From positions 1 through 54,515 of the forward strand of contig JAJAPY010000022.1 of assembly GCA_020523885.1 (NCBI GenBank): a stretch of 54,515 nt of DNA, given 5' to 3'. This document shows, one piece after another, positions 44,388 through 54,515 of this stretch (positions are counted from its first letter, which is position 1; each line of letters begins with the position of its first letter). Under the pieces are notes generated by a model, which ran no database searches, was not told the DNA's origin, and worked only from the letters and a program-made list of their open reading frames with translations. The stretch is from Candidatus Liberimonas magnetica (GTDB lineage Bacteria; Elusimicrobiota; Endomicrobiia; Endomicrobiales; JAFGIL01). Position numbers and translations under genes: made by a program.

Positions 44388-44996
44388 ATGATTACGCATC
44401 TAAAAGGCAAGCTGGACAAAAAAAGTTTAAATAAAGTTGTTATCGATGCAGGCGGTGTAGGGTATGAAGTTATGACACCTCAATCTGCAGTCGAAAGACT
44501 TCCTGATATAGGCCACGAAGTAAAGCTGTATATAGTCGAGTCTTTTTCAATGTATGCAGGGGGAACGACTTTGTACGGTTTCTTATCAGAAGAAGAGCGC
44601 GAGATATACCTGCTTTTAAAAGAAGAGATACCCGGAGCAGGTGCAAAGAAAGCCCTTGATTACCTGGACAAAGTATCAAAATCTCTTCCTGATTTCCGGC
44701 AGGCAATTGTAAGAAAAGATATATCTATCTTAACAGGTGTTTTTGGTTTTACGAAAAAGACGGCAGAAAAAGTAATATCCAGCCTTAAAGATAAGATAGC
44801 AGAGATTCAAATCAGCGGCAAACAAAAATGGCCTTCTTCGATCGATTCAAGCATTGAAACAGAAGCTATTTTTGGGTTGATAGCACTGGGCTACAAAGAA
44901 GGCCAGGCAAGAGATGCTGTTGAAAGGTCCTTAGACAAAAATAAAAAAGCTGTTCCCGTAGAGGAAATAATTAAAAGAGCGTTAAAATATTTATGA
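44388..44996 (+). CDS. ruvA: Holliday junction helicase subunit RuvA
   Basis: A 202-residue RuvA. The N-terminal OB domain (MITHLKGKL ... GGVGYEVMTP), central domain with tandem helix-hairpin-helix motifs, and the C-terminal UBA-like domain (EAIFGLIALGYKEGQARDAV) are in order. The first HhH reads IPGAGAKKAL; the second reads VFGFTKKTAE where most RuvA have PGIGKKTAE, so the second glycine of the hairpin is lost. The protein is otherwise full length and linked to ruvC and ruvB. RuvA holds the four-way junction for RuvB. A GC-rich inverted repeat begins at its stop codon (44996). Confidence 0.93.
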   Translation: MITHLKGKLDKKSLNKVVIDAGGVGYEVMTPQSAVERLPDIGHEVKLYIVESFSMYAGGTTLYGFLSEEEREIYLLLKEEIPGAGAKKALDYLDKVSKSLPDFRQAIVRKDISILTGVFGFTKKTAEKVISSLKDKIAEIQISGKQKWPSSIDSSIETEAIFGLIALGYKEGQARDAVERSLDKNKKAVPVEEIIKRALKYL

Positions 44997-45050
44997 CCCG
45001 CCTGCACTGGACGTTCGCCTTTGAATCTTTGGCGGACAGCTTAGGCGGGT
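44996..45050. repeat. GC-rich inverted repeat flush with the ruvA stop
   Basis: ACCCGCCT (44996-45003, sharing the A of the stop codon) pairs with AGGCGGGT (45043-45050), enclosing a second pair GTTCGCC/GGCGGAC. There is no T run, so it is unlikely to be a terminator. Confidence 0.6.
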
Positions 45051-45135
45051 CACCTGAGATTTGATAGAATTTAACTTATATTTTGAAGTTACAATATTAT
45101 TCAGCATCTAAAAGCAATTTAAGAGGTATTTTCAG

Positions 45136-46167
45136 GTGAAACAAGAAGATAAAAGGATCATTGACGGCGAAGTAACAATAGAAGAAGTTAAAGTTGAAAA
45201 TACTTTAAGGCCGCAAAGCCTTGATGAGTTTATCGGGCAGGAAAAGCTTAAAAGTAATTTAAAAGTCTTTATAGAGGCGGCAAAGAAACGAAAAGAGCCT
45301 CTTGACCATTGTCTTTTTTATTCTCCACCCGGGCTTGGTAAAACCACGCTGTCTCATATAATATCCCGTGAAATGGGGGCAAATTTACGTTCCACATCAG
45401 GCCCTGTCTTGGAGCGTGTGGGAGACCTTGCCGCAATCCTTACAAACCTTTCCGAAGGAGATGTCCTGTTCATCGATGAGATACACAGGATGAATCATCT
45501 GGTAGAAGAATCATTGTATCCTGTTATGGAAGATTTTGAACTAGATATAATTATCGGACAAGGCCCGTCGGCAAAAACCCTCAAACTTCCTATCCCAAAA
45601 TTTACATTGGTCGGCGCAACAACCCGTTCAGGCCTTCTTTCAAGCCCATTAAGAGAACGCTTCGGGATAGTCAGCCATCTTACTTTTTATGACCTTGAAG
45701 AGTTAACTAAGATAGTGGACCGCTCAAGCAGGATCCTAAATATTGAAATCGAACAAGATGCCAAGACGGAAATAGCTCAAAGGTCAAGGGGTACACCAAG
45801 GATAGTCAACAGGCTTTTACGCAGGATCAGGGATTTTGCCGATGTAAAGTCAAATGGCAGGATAGACAAAGATATCGCTTCCAGTTCTCTGAAAGCCCTT
45901 GATATTGACGAAGCAGGCCTTGATTATATGGACAGGCGGATACTTGAAACAATAATCAAGAAGTTTTCCGGCGGCCCAGTCGGGCTTGAAACTATAGCGG
46001 TGGCGGTCAGTGAAGCGGTTGATACTATAAGCGATGTTTATGAGCCATACTTGATTCAGTCAGGTTTTTTAGCGCGTACCCCCAGAGGCCGTATCGTTAC
46101 TGAAAATACCTACAACCATTTAGGATTAAAAAATCCTAATGTGCCTAAAGGCGAGTTGTTTACATAG
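45136..46167 (+). CDS. ruvB: Holliday junction helicase motor RuvB
   Basis: A 343-residue AAA+ ATPase that drives branch migration. Walker [10 protein letters not shown] (63-71), the Walker [11 protein letters not shown], sensor [19 protein letters not shown] and the C-terminal winged helix (GPVGLETIA ... [13 protein letters not shown]) are intact. The start is GTG 45136. The usual LLYGPPG reads LFYSPPG, which still keeps the P-loop. It lies in the conserved ruvC-ruvA-ruvB order. Confidence 0.96.
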   Translation: MKQEDKRIIDGEVTIEEVKVENTLRPQSLDEFIGQEKLKSNLKVFIEAAKKRKEPLDHCLFYSPPGLGKTTLSHIISREMGANLRSTSGPVLERVGDLAAILTNLSEGDVLFIDEIHRMNHLVEESLYPVMEDFELDIIIGQGPSAKTLKLPIPKFTLVGATTRSGLLSSPLRERFGIVSHLTFYDLEELTKIVDRSSRILNIEIEQDAKTEIAQRSRGTPRIVNRLLRRIRDFADVKSNGRIDKDIASSSLKALDIDEAGLDYMDRRILETIIKKFSGGPVGLETIAVAVSEAVDTISDVYEPYLIQSGFLARTPRGRIVTENTYNHLGLKNPNVPKGELFT

Positions 46168-46231
46168 TTACCTTTAAAAAGACAGCTTATATTTTCATGT
46201 TTTTGATATAAACTGTCTTTATCATTTTATT

Positions 46232-47098
46232 ATGGAAAAAATTGATTTTATAAAATGCGGTTCATGCCTTAATGTCCTAAAAGACATCCATTCTGTATTT
46301 AAGGTATCTGCGACATTAAACCCTTATATAAACTGTATGTATAGTTGTGTTTATTGCCCGTTTGCCAAAACGAACAGGGTGGGAGTAAAGACAGATTATT
46401 TGCATTTTCTTGAAAAGAATTTGTCGGAAGGAACGCAAAAATATCCTATAGGATTTGGATCTATGACTGAACCCTATAGTGACCTTGAGAAAAAATATAA
46501 TCTAACCCACCACAGCCTTGAGATCATAATAAAGCATAAATATCCGGTCCATATTTTTACTAAATCAAATACCATCCTTCGGGATATTGAGCTGTTAAGG
46601 AGTTATTCTGGAGAAGGCCTATTGGCTGTCACCGTTTCTATTTCTACCTCTGACAATAAACTTTCTCAATTATTGGAGCCGGATATTAATATCCTTGAAT
46701 TACGGTTGAACCTTTTGCAGGAATTAAAAAAGCAGGGCATTTTAGCCGGGATTACGCTTGCTCCTATAATTCCTTTTATAAATGATTCAGCATCAGCACT
46801 TGAAGAAGTTTTCGACTTTGTAAAAAGTGATGCCCGGTATATTTTACCTGGAGTTTTTAATATTGATTCAAATGTCCATAAAGAAAAAATAACTGAATTT
46901 ATCAGCAACAAATATCCAAAGCACAAAGATGAATTCCTTGAGCTTTACAACGGGAAAATAATACCCGATAGCTTATACTCAAGCCGGATAAATGAGGTTT
47001 TAGACAAGCTTTCAAAGGAATATAATATACCTCTAAACATGCCGTTGGAAAATGAAGTTCCCTGTCATACCGACATAGCTCAGGAGCTTTTGAAATGA
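46232..47098 (+). CDS. SPL-like radical SAM protein (COG1533 type)
   Basis: A 288-residue radical SAM protein with C35, C39, C42 in CMYSCVYC, an ATLNPYINC lead-in and a substrate side with GSMTEPYSDLEKKYNLTHHSLEII. These are hallmarks of the spore photoproduct lyase-like/Rv2578c group, often annotated as DNA repair photolyase. The SPL-specific extra Cys near the C-terminus cannot be assigned with certainty. Overlap with queH by four bases suggests a shared transcript. The role could be tRNA or DNA modification; I would not claim photoproduct repair. Confidence 0.75.
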   Translation: MEKIDFIKCGSCLNVLKDIHSVFKVSATLNPYINCMYSCVYCPFAKTNRVGVKTDYLHFLEKNLSEGTQKYPIGFGSMTEPYSDLEKKYNLTHHSLEIIIKHKYPVHIFTKSNTILRDIELLRSYSGEGLLAVTVSISTSDNKLSQLLEPDINILELRLNLLQELKKQGILAGITLAPIIPFINDSASALEEVFDFVKSDARYILPGVFNIDSNVHKEKITEFISNKYPKHKDEFLELYNGKIIPDSLYSSRINEVLDKLSKEYNIPLNMPLENEVPCHTDIAQELLK

Positions 47099-47682
47099 AG
47101 ATACTCCTGCACCACTGCTGTGTACCTTGCTCTCCTGCAATTGTCGAAGATTTAAAAAAAGATTTTGAAATAACCAGCTTTTGGTTCAACCCGAATATCC
47201 AGCCTAAAGAAGAATACGATAAAAGAAAAATATCTTTCGAGTTGTATATTAAATCCTTGGATATCCCTGTGTATTTCGGATCCTTGGTGTCATGCGATAT
47301 CTGGGATCAGGGAAGATGGAAAGACAAAGCCTCCAGATGCAGGGCTTGTTACTTAGTGAGGTTAAACGAAACTGCACTTACGGCAAAAAAAATGAATATT
47401 GATTATTTTTCAACAACGCTTCTTTCAAGCCCTTATCAAATGCACGATCTTATCCTTGAGGCAGGTACCGAAGCATCAAAAAAACACGGCTCTAACTTTG
47501 TTTACAGAGATTTAAGGAAAAGTTATTATAAAGGCAAAGACCTATCAAGGAATCAAGGTTATTATATACAAAAATATTGCGGTTGCCTCCTGTCAAAGAA
47601 GGAAAGAGAAGAACAAAGGCACAGAGATAAAGGTGGAAATCCTTCGGCAAGAGCCGTCCCGTCTCGGCGGGACTTTAAATAA
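47095..47682 (+). CDS. queH: Epoxyqueuosine reductase QueH
   Basis: A 195-residue DUF208/QueH protein, which carries out the last step of queuosine synthesis in tRNA in place of the cobalamin enzyme QueG. Metal-cluster cysteines are visible: HHCCVPC (C8, C9, C12) and CRACY (C82, C85), plus the late YCGC. With queA and tgt nearby, most of the late queuosine pathway is here. The last ~15 residues (GGNPSARAVPSRRDFK) are encoded by GC-rich palindromic repeat DNA and are probably a repeat-derived extension. Confidence 0.92.
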   Translation: MKILLHHCCVPCSPAIVEDLKKDFEITSFWFNPNIQPKEEYDKRKISFELYIKSLDIPVYFGSLVSCDIWDQGRWKDKASRCRACYLVRLNETALTAKKMNIDYFSTTLLSSPYQMHDLILEAGTEASKKHGSNFVYRDLRKSYYKGKDLSRNQGYYIQKYCGCLLSKKEREEQRHRDKGGNPSARAVPSRRDFK

Positions 47683-47752
47683 TGTGACATCCTGCCTCCG
47701 ATGCTTCTATACGGAGTCCGACAGAATAATCGGACTTGGCGGGAGAAAGGTA
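47640..47752. repeat. GC-rich repeat covering the queH 3' end
   Basis: CCCGTCTCGGCGGGAC (from 47657) is a hairpin inside the last codons of queH. Downstream, CTCCG/CGGAG (around 47696-47718), TCCGA/TCGGA (around 47720-47737) and GCC/GGC words form nested pairs reaching 47745. Confidence 0.6.
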
Positions 47753-47776
47753 TAAAGGAAAAGGGTAATAAAAGTT

Positions 47777-47995
47777 ATGCCACAGGTTATAGGTAAGGTT
47801 TTTATAATTATAGGATTAGTTACTGCCGGGATAGGGTTTGTTATAATGTTTTTTGACAAGATCCCGCTTGTTGGCAAGCTGCCCGGTGATATTCTTATAA
47901 GAAAAGGTAATTTCACGTTTTATTTTCCGCTGGTTACCTGTGTAGTATTAAGTATAATTTTGACGGTTATTTTACTGGTTTTCAAACATAAATAG
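47777..47995 (+). CDS. DUF2905 small membrane protein
   Basis: A 72-residue protein with two membrane helices (about 8-28 and 48-69) joined by DKIPLVGKLPGDILIRKGNFTFYFPL, the signature of DUF2905. The family has no known function and is frequently encoded beside ruvB and queA, as here. The stop TAG (47993-47995) coincides with the ATAG flank of a MITE-like element, so the insertion landed exactly at the gene end. Confidence 0.9.
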   Translation: MPQVIGKVFIIIGLVTAGIGFVIMFFDKIPLVGKLPGDILIRKGNFTFYFPLVTCVVLSIILTVILLVFKHK

Positions 47996-48143
47996 CACTA
48001 CTTCGTTAAGTGAGCTTTTACCATTGCGAGCCAGAGGCGAACAATCTCGACGTTTTGGAGATTGCTACGTCGCTTCGCTCCTCGCAAAGATACCGAAGAA
48101 GAAAGAGTTTCGTATGATATTCGATTTAACGAAGTAGTGATAG
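47992..48143. mobile_element. 144-bp MITE-like element, copy 2 (inverted)
   Basis: The core 47996-48139 is the reverse complement of the element at 31100-31243 with scattered differences and the same 144-bp length. Ends CACTACTTCGTTAA / TTAACGAAGTAGTG are flanked by ATAG on both sides (47992-47995, 48140-48143). No reading frame is present. Confidence 0.85.
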
Positions 48144-48282
48144 GGCTTACTGAAAAATGAAATTACTTATTGAATATTCAATTAATAGTTTGATAAAAAT
48201 GTAGTCATAAGTGCACGGTTTTTGCATAGTTTTTGTTTAAGAGCTTGCACTTTTTCTTATCTTTAATTTTTCATTAAGCCCT
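48142..48282. mobile_element. 141-bp element with 17-bp terminal inverted repeats
   Basis: AGGGCTTACTGAAAAAT (48142-48158) is mirrored with one mismatch at 48266-48282. The interior is AT-rich with no gene. It abuts the MITE-like copy 2 on the left and a GATTAC hairpin on the right. Only one copy lies in the window, so mobility is inferred. Confidence 0.5.
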
Positions 48283-48346
48283 GATTACACAGATTTACTG
48301 CCAAGTGTAATCAGAGTAATCTGAAGTTCAATCTCCGTAATCAGGG
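48279..48346. repeat. GATTAC-type hairpin repeat, copy 4
   Basis: Perfect 10-bp outer arms CCCTGATTAC (48279-48288) and GTAATCAGGG (48337-48346) enclose further TGTAATCAGA/GTAATCTGA units. It ends 11 bp before the SpoIID-type gene. Confidence 0.7.
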
Positions 48347-48357
48347 TTTTAAAAAAT

Positions 48358-49500
48358 ATGATATATAAATTGGTTGTATTATTTTATTTCTTCAACTTTT
48401 TAGCTGTTAATGCATACTCCAAACAATTTCCTGCAACAACAGTTAAAATAGGGATACTGCAAGATCAGAAATCATTTAATGTGAGTTGTGAAGGCGATTA
48501 TTATGCTTCTGAACTTAAAAGCGGTAAAAGGGAAGATGTAAAGTCATCCGATATTTACCTGGTGCGCGGCCAAGGCGCAAAAATTAGATTTAACGGTTTT
48601 AGTTTTGAATCACCAGTAAGGCTGATGGCAAAAAATCCCAAGGACAGGGTAACCATAGACGGCAAGCATTACCGCGACAGCCTTTTGATCTTATGTAAAG
48701 ACGGCAGGCTTTCTTTAGTCAATGAGCTGGGGCTTGAAGATTATATTTACGGTATACTGCCGAGGGAAGTAAGCCCGGAGTGGCCGCTTGAATCCTTAAA
48801 GGCTCAGGCTGTTATAAGCAGGACCTATGCCCTGCAGAACATAGGCAAGCACGAGAAAGATGATTTTGACCTTTGTAACACGGTCCATTGCCAGGTTTAC
48901 GGCGGAGTTGAATCGGAAGATTCAAGGTCCAACAAGGCCGTTGAAGAAACAAGGGGAGAGGTCATTATTTTTAAAGATAAGCTTGCTCATGTTTTTTTTC
49001 ACGCTGCCTGCGGAGGGCATACTGAAGACCCGAATGAAGTATGGAATTACGGAGAAGAAGTGCCGAAGTACCTTATGGGACATACATGCAGGTTTTGCAA
49101 GAACAGCCCTCACAATAACTGGAAAAATGAGCTTAGCGCGGAATATATAAGGAAAAAATTAAATACAGCAGGTTACGATGTAGGTGAAATAAAAAGAATA
49201 AGCGGCGCAGGCAGGACAGGTTCCGGCAGGGTTAGAAATTTAAAGGTAACAGGCGAGAAAAAAAGTGTGGCTATAAATGCTGCAAAGTTCAGGCTTTTCG
49301 TAGATACGTACCTTATAAAAAGCACTTATATAGATTCAATAAAGAAAAAGGGCACGAAATTTGTCTTTGCAGGTTCAGGCTGGGGCCATGGGGTAGGTAT
49401 GTGCCAGTGGGGGACAAAAAAGATGGCTGAAAAAGGATACGATTATAAACAGATATTAAAATATTATTTCCCAAAAACTAGTATCGAGAAGTGGAAATAG
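48358..49500 (+). CDS. SpoIID/LytB-domain protein
   Basis: A 380-residue exported protein (signal MIYKLVVLFYFFNFLAVNA) with a SpoIID domain. The family blocks LVNELGLEDYIYGILPREVSPEWPLESLKAQAV and SRTYAL, then YVFFHAACGGHTED-like and the C-terminal FAGSGWGHGVGMCQWGTKKMAEKGYDYKQIL, are intact. In Bacillus, SpoIID is a lytic transglycosylase acting on stripped peptidoglycan. Outside spore formers such proteins trim the cell wall during division or envelope remodelling. No clear ribosome site precedes the ATG, and a repeat lies directly upstream. Confidence 0.9.
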   Translation: MIYKLVVLFYFFNFLAVNAYSKQFPATTVKIGILQDQKSFNVSCEGDYYASELKSGKREDVKSSDIYLVRGQGAKIRFNGFSFESPVRLMAKNPKDRVTIDGKHYRDSLLILCKDGRLSLVNELGLEDYIYGILPREVSPEWPLESLKAQAVISRTYALQNIGKHEKDDFDLCNTVHCQVYGGVESEDSRSNKAVEETRGEVIIFKDKLAHVFFHAACGGHTEDPNEVWNYGEEVPKYLMGHTCRFCKNSPHNNWKNELSAEYIRKKLNTAGYDVGEIKRISGAGRTGSGRVRNLKVTGEKKSVAINAAKFRLFVDTYLIKSTYIDSIKKKGTKFVFAGSGWGHGVGMCQWGTKKMAEKGYDYKQILKYYFPKTSIEKWK

Positions 49501-49502
49501 GA

Positions 49503-49600
49503 ATTAGTGTTTAGCGGATAGCGTAGAGCGTATAGAAAAACTAAAACTTAAATGGAGTTTGAAGTTTCATATAAGCTATCCGCTCTACGCTCTACGTTAA
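49503..49600. repeat. Short-period hairpin repeat (TAGCG type), copy 3
   Basis: Left arm: TTAGCGGATAGCGTAGAGCG (49511-49530) and TATAG. Right arm: CTATCCGCTCTACGCTCTAC (49576-49595). It starts 2 bp after the preceding stop codon and ends about 20 bp before queA. Confidence 0.8.
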
Positions 49601-49619
49601 AATAGAGTATATTAACAAA

Positions 49620-50678
49620 ATGGAAACTGAAACGGATTTATTGCTTGCATCATACGATTACACTCTTCCCAAGGAACTTATAGCTCAAAAACCTTTGGAA
49701 AAAAGAGACGAAGCAAAACTGCTGGTGTTAGGCCGTCATACCGGAGAAATAACACACAGGTCATTTAAGGATATAGCAGACTACTTAAATCCCGGAGATC
49801 TGTTAGTCATAAATAAAACAAAGGTCGTGCCTGCCCGGATTTTTGGAAAGAGGGAGACGGGCGGCAGGGTAGAGGCCTTATTCCTCAATGTAAATGAAGC
49901 CGATATGAATGATAGAAAAGCTTTAGCTCTACTAAAACCCCCGATTCCTCTTAATAAAAAAATAATATTCCCGGATAATTTAGAGGCTGTTGTATCGGGA
50001 AAAAATGAGTTAGGTGAATATGTAATAAAACTATCTGGCCCGTTTTTAAAACAGGTCCTTAGTGAATACGGACAAATGCCGTTGCCTCCTTATATAAAGC
50101 GCGATAAAGTTAATAACAGCCCTTTAAAAAACTTTGATGCTGAAAATTATCAGACCGTATATTCAAAAGAAGACGGGTCTATCGCTTCGCCTACTGCAGG
50201 GCTTCATTTTACCAAAGAACTTTTAAAGGATATCAATGAAAGGGGAATTGAGATAATTGAGGTAATTCTTCATGTAGGCTGGGGAACATTCCGGCCCGTC
50301 AAAGCGCAGGATATTACCCGGCATTTTATGCTGCCGGAACATTATTCTATCAATCAAAAAGACATAGACAAAATAAAAGAAGCAAGAAAAAAAGGTAAAA
50401 AAGTTTTTGCAACCGGAACTACCGCGGTTAGAGCGCTTGAATCCGCATTTTCAAGGGGCAGCGAAAAAAGTTTCGGTGAAACCGATCTTTTTATCCATCC
50501 AGGGTATAAATTTGGTGTTGTGGATGCCCTTATAACAAATTTCCATCTGCCGAGGTCAACACCTTTATTACTTGTTTCTTCGTTTGCGTCAAGAAAAACG
50601 ATACTTGATGCGTACAAAAAGGCGATACAATTAAGTTACAGATTTTATTCTTATGGCGATGCGATGCTTATTCTTTGA
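49620..50678 (+). CDS. queA: tRNA preQ1(34) S-adenosylmethionine ribosyltransferase
   Basis: A 352-residue enzyme that adds the ribosyl part of SAM to preQ1 in tRNA, making epoxyqueuosine. Start YDYTLPKELIAQKPLEKRD, the VINKTKVVPARIFGKRETGG block, GSIASPTAGLHFTKELL and HVGWGTFRPV are all typical. The C-terminus DALITNFHLPRSTPLLLVSSF is complete. It is followed by tgt, the usual order. The stop TGA is immediately followed by a TAGCG repeat. Confidence 0.97.
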   Translation: METETDLLLASYDYTLPKELIAQKPLEKRDEAKLLVLGRHTGEITHRSFKDIADYLNPGDLLVINKTKVVPARIFGKRETGGRVEALFLNVNEADMNDRKALALLKPPIPLNKKIIFPDNLEAVVSGKNELGEYVIKLSGPFLKQVLSEYGQMPLPPYIKRDKVNNSPLKNFDAENYQTVYSKEDGSIASPTAGLHFTKELLKDINERGIEIIEVILHVGWGTFRPVKAQDITRHFMLPEHYSINQKDIDKIKEARKKGKKVFATGTTAVRALESAFSRGSEKSFGETDLFIHPGYKFGVVDALITNFHLPRSTPLLLVSSFASRKTILDAYKKAIQLSYRFYSYGDAMLIL

Positions 50679-52928
<2,250 letters not shown>

Positions 52929-53025
52929 TAAAATCATCAACAGTTTTGATTACGACAATTGATAACTGTTATTATGGTGATGTGGCGGCCCCGCCTTGGC
53001 GGGACAAAACATACGGGAGGAATTA

Positions 53026-53400
53026 ATGAAAACCAGGTTTTTTTTATTGATTAGCACGATATTGAGTTTCAAGGCCAGTCTTTTTGCGCAGGCGGCTCAA
53101 TCGCCCCAGAGCGCATTGGGAAGTTTCTTCCCTTTGATAGTAATTTTTATAATTTTTTATTTTTTGCTGATAAGGCCGCAGCAGAAAAAAGCTAAAGAAC
53201 ACCAGGCAATGTTAAATGCATTGAAAAAAGACGATAAAGTAATAACGAGCGGCGGGATGTACGGCGTAGTATCAAGCGTTAAAGGAGAGATAGTAGAATT
53301 AAAGATAGCAGAAGGCGTAAAAGTCAATATGACAAAATCGTCAATAACCACCATAATCACTCATGACCAGGAAATTGTAACCCCGGAAATAGTAAAATAG
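53026..53400 (+). CDS. yajC: Preprotein translocase subunit YajC
   Basis: About 124 residues from ATG 53026, chosen because GGGAGGAATTA precedes it. After an N-terminal hydrophobic leader, the single membrane helix FFPLIVIFIIFYFLLIRPQQKKAKEHQ and the following VITSGGMYGVVSSVKGEIVELKIAEGVKVNMTKSSI are the YajC signature. It joins SecDF at the translocon. The common order is queA-tgt-yajC-secD-secF; here no secDF follows within the window. Confidence 0.95.
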   Translation: MKTRFFLLISTILSFKASLFAQAAQSPQSALGSFFPLIVIFIIFYFLLIRPQQKKAKEHQAMLNALKKDDKVITSGGMYGVVSSVKGEIVELKIAEGVKVNMTKSSITTIITHDQEIVTPEIVK

Positions 53401-53410
53401 ATTTATAAAA

Positions 53411-53505
53411 GGTAGAGGGTAGAAGGTAGACGGTAAATGGTTTTTTGTAAAAATCTTGAGGTGTTTATCAATCCGTTTACCATCTACCGTTTCCCGTCTC
53501 CCATT
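53411..53505. repeat. Short-period hairpin repeat (GGTAGAC type)
   Basis: The left arm is made of GGTAGAG/GGTAGAA/GGTAGAC/GGTAAAT units (53411-53440). The right arm carries their complements (53473-53505) after an AT-rich loop. It has the same layout as the TAGCG hairpins but a different 7-mer, between yajC and the glycosyltransferase gene. Confidence 0.75.
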
Positions 53506-53517
53506 AAGTTGAATATT

Positions 53518-54480
53518 ATGAATATTAATTGGGAAAATGTTGCTGGAAATAAACGGGTATTGTTTGTATTTCTTACGATAGTTTCTTTTTTTGTGATATT
53601 TCACAGGTTAAATGAAGCATATTTAGGCGGGGACGATTGCTACTATTCTGAAGTTTCAAAAGAGATGGCAAGAACCGGCGACTATCTTACGCCAAAATAT
53701 AACTATGTAAAAGATTTTCATACCTCCAAGCCTCCGATGCTGTTTTGGATGAACGCCCTTTCCGGAAAGGTTTTCTCATTTAATAATTTTGCTATGCGGC
53801 TCCCGTCTGCGATACTTGGTTTTATCGGCGTAATTTCTTTGATGTTTTTTGTAAGCAAATACCTGAATTTCTATACAGCCTTTGTTTCCGGGTTGATACT
53901 TACATTTACACAGCAATATTTATACCATTCAAGGAGTGCGGTAACTGACGGGCCATTCAGCGTATTTTTTGCTCTTTCGCTGATGTCGTTCTGGGTTGCA
54001 AAATCCCGGGACAAATGGCAGTCCTATTATCTGATGGGTTTCTTTGCGGGCCTTGCCGTAATGACAAGGCAGATTCCAGGGCTATTTATATTGGCTGTTA
54101 TCTTTGCATATATCTTTTTATTGAAAGAATTTAGTATTTTAAAGAATATACATTTTTACGGCGGTATAATACTTTCTTTTATAGTTTTTATGCCCTGGCA
54201 TATAGCCGTGTATTTAAAGTACGGCAATGAGTTTATAAGCCAGTATTTCAATGTCGCTCTCATGACTGCTTTCAAAGGATACCCTGTTGAATATTCAGGG
54301 AACCCTTCTCTTAACCCCTGGTATGCATATTTTCAGATACTTATAAACAATTACTGGCCCTGGCTTCCATTTTTAGTTATCGGGCTGTATCAATTTGTTA
54401 AAAGATTTAAGGAAAATAAATCGGAAAATAACAACTTCATATTTTTCGTTGTTTTATGGGCACCAAGTTCAAGTTGCTAG
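53518..54480 (+). CDS. GT39/ArnT-like glycosyltransferase, apparently truncated
   Basis: ATG 53518 gives 320 residues of a polyprenyl-phosphate-sugar glycosyltransferase of the GT39/ArnT (PMT_2) superfamily. It has a first membrane helix, the GGDDCYYSEVSKEM acidic loop, the HTSKPPMLFWMNA motif, then about seven membrane helices. Family members usually run to about 500 or more residues, including a C-terminal periplasmic domain. Here the frame ends abruptly in LWAPSSSC at 54480, just after the helix where most members continue. The break could be an insertion, an assembly edge or a true pseudogene; the window ends 35 bp later. Confidence 0.75.
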   Translation: MNINWENVAGNKRVLFVFLTIVSFFVIFHRLNEAYLGGDDCYYSEVSKEMARTGDYLTPKYNYVKDFHTSKPPMLFWMNALSGKVFSFNNFAMRLPSAILGFIGVISLMFFVSKYLNFYTAFVSGLILTFTQQYLYHSRSAVTDGPFSVFFALSLMSFWVAKSRDKWQSYYLMGFFAGLAVMTRQIPGLFILAVIFAYIFLLKEFSILKNIHFYGGIILSFIVFMPWHIAVYLKYGNEFISQYFNVALMTAFKGYPVEYSGNPSLNPWYAYFQILINNYWPWLPFLVIGLYQFVKRFKENKSENNNFIFFVVLWAPSSSC

Positions 54481-54515
54481 TGCAAAATTGACATGGTTTG
54501 TAGTGGGTTTGTTAG

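Noticed and set aside
46232-47098. Genuine spore photoproduct lyase
   Set aside because: Only the general radical SAM/SPL-like features can be seen; the specific C-terminal catalytic Cys could not be placed and the gene overlaps queH.

Overview
The window is an AT-rich, gene-dense chromosomal segment from a Gram-negative-type (diderm) bacterium. Signs of an outer membrane are a TolC-family protein, a PorV-like barrel, an ADP-heptose epimerase and O-antigen-ligase-like proteins. TPR-fused O-antigen ligases, PorV/CsgG-like proteins, a CHASE2 protein kinase and intergenic DNA packed with small palindromic repeats suggest an uncultured lineage such as Elusimicrobiota, Omnitrophota or Firestonebacteria. 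That placement is inference; no rRNA is present. Three tRNA genes (Ala-GGC, Pro-TGG, Thr-CGT) lie in the window, none with an encoded CCA.

Layout. 1-7316: tRNA-Ala, a YjbQ-family gene, rsmD and a tightly coupled arginine operon argB-argD-argG-argH ending in a TolC-like gene. 7546-9499: an exported patatin phospholipase and a TPR protein. 9539-19817 (minus strand): the most unusual region, described below. 20155-24417: valS, rph, rdgB, tRNA-Pro. 24457-28382: envelope-sugar genes (hldD, a GT4 glycosyltransferase), a radical SAM/SPASM protein and a methyltransferase. 28383-31250: a visibly more AT-rich accessory patch with a frameshifted gene and a TIR-domain protein, a likely defence module, bounded by repeat elements. 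31369-38949: lipoprotein, glycerophosphodiesterase, tRNA-Thr, a PorV-CsgG fusion and two tandem O-antigen ligases with TPR tails. 39528-42649: a 49-codon peptide gene behind a strong promoter, a small HTH protein and a TPR/B12-type radical SAM enzyme. 42897-53400: the yebC-ruvC-ruvA-ruvB ... queA-tgt ... yajC neighbourhood, with an SPL-like radical SAM protein, queH, a DUF2905 protein, a SpoIID-type protein and a HEAT-repeat protein interleaved. A GT39 glycosyltransferase that stops early closes the window.

The candidate novel system is the minus-strand cluster 19817-9539. It contains a CHASE2-receptor Ser/Thr kinase, a PP2C phosphatase and an FHA protein. Then come a natural fusion of the C-terminal part of FliF (ring-building domain and second membrane helix) to an entire FliG, an outer-membrane-type protein, a periplasmic coiled-coil/TPR protein, MotA and MotB. 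No other flagellar gene is present. I read it as a trans-envelope, ion-driven, non-flagellar motor or force transducer under phospho-threonine control. Kinase and FHA protein share a four-residue TVIM motif at plausible phosphorylation sites.

The second theme is intergenic repeats: (i) hairpins whose arms are built from short ~7-bp units, with the same architecture but different unit sequence at different loci; (ii) a GATTAC-based hairpin family; (iii) a 144-bp MITE-like element in two inverted copies; (iv) a 141-bp element with 17-bp terminal repeats; (v) CATTCCC-type repeats. Many start exactly at a stop codon, and some appear to have altered gene ends (queH tail).
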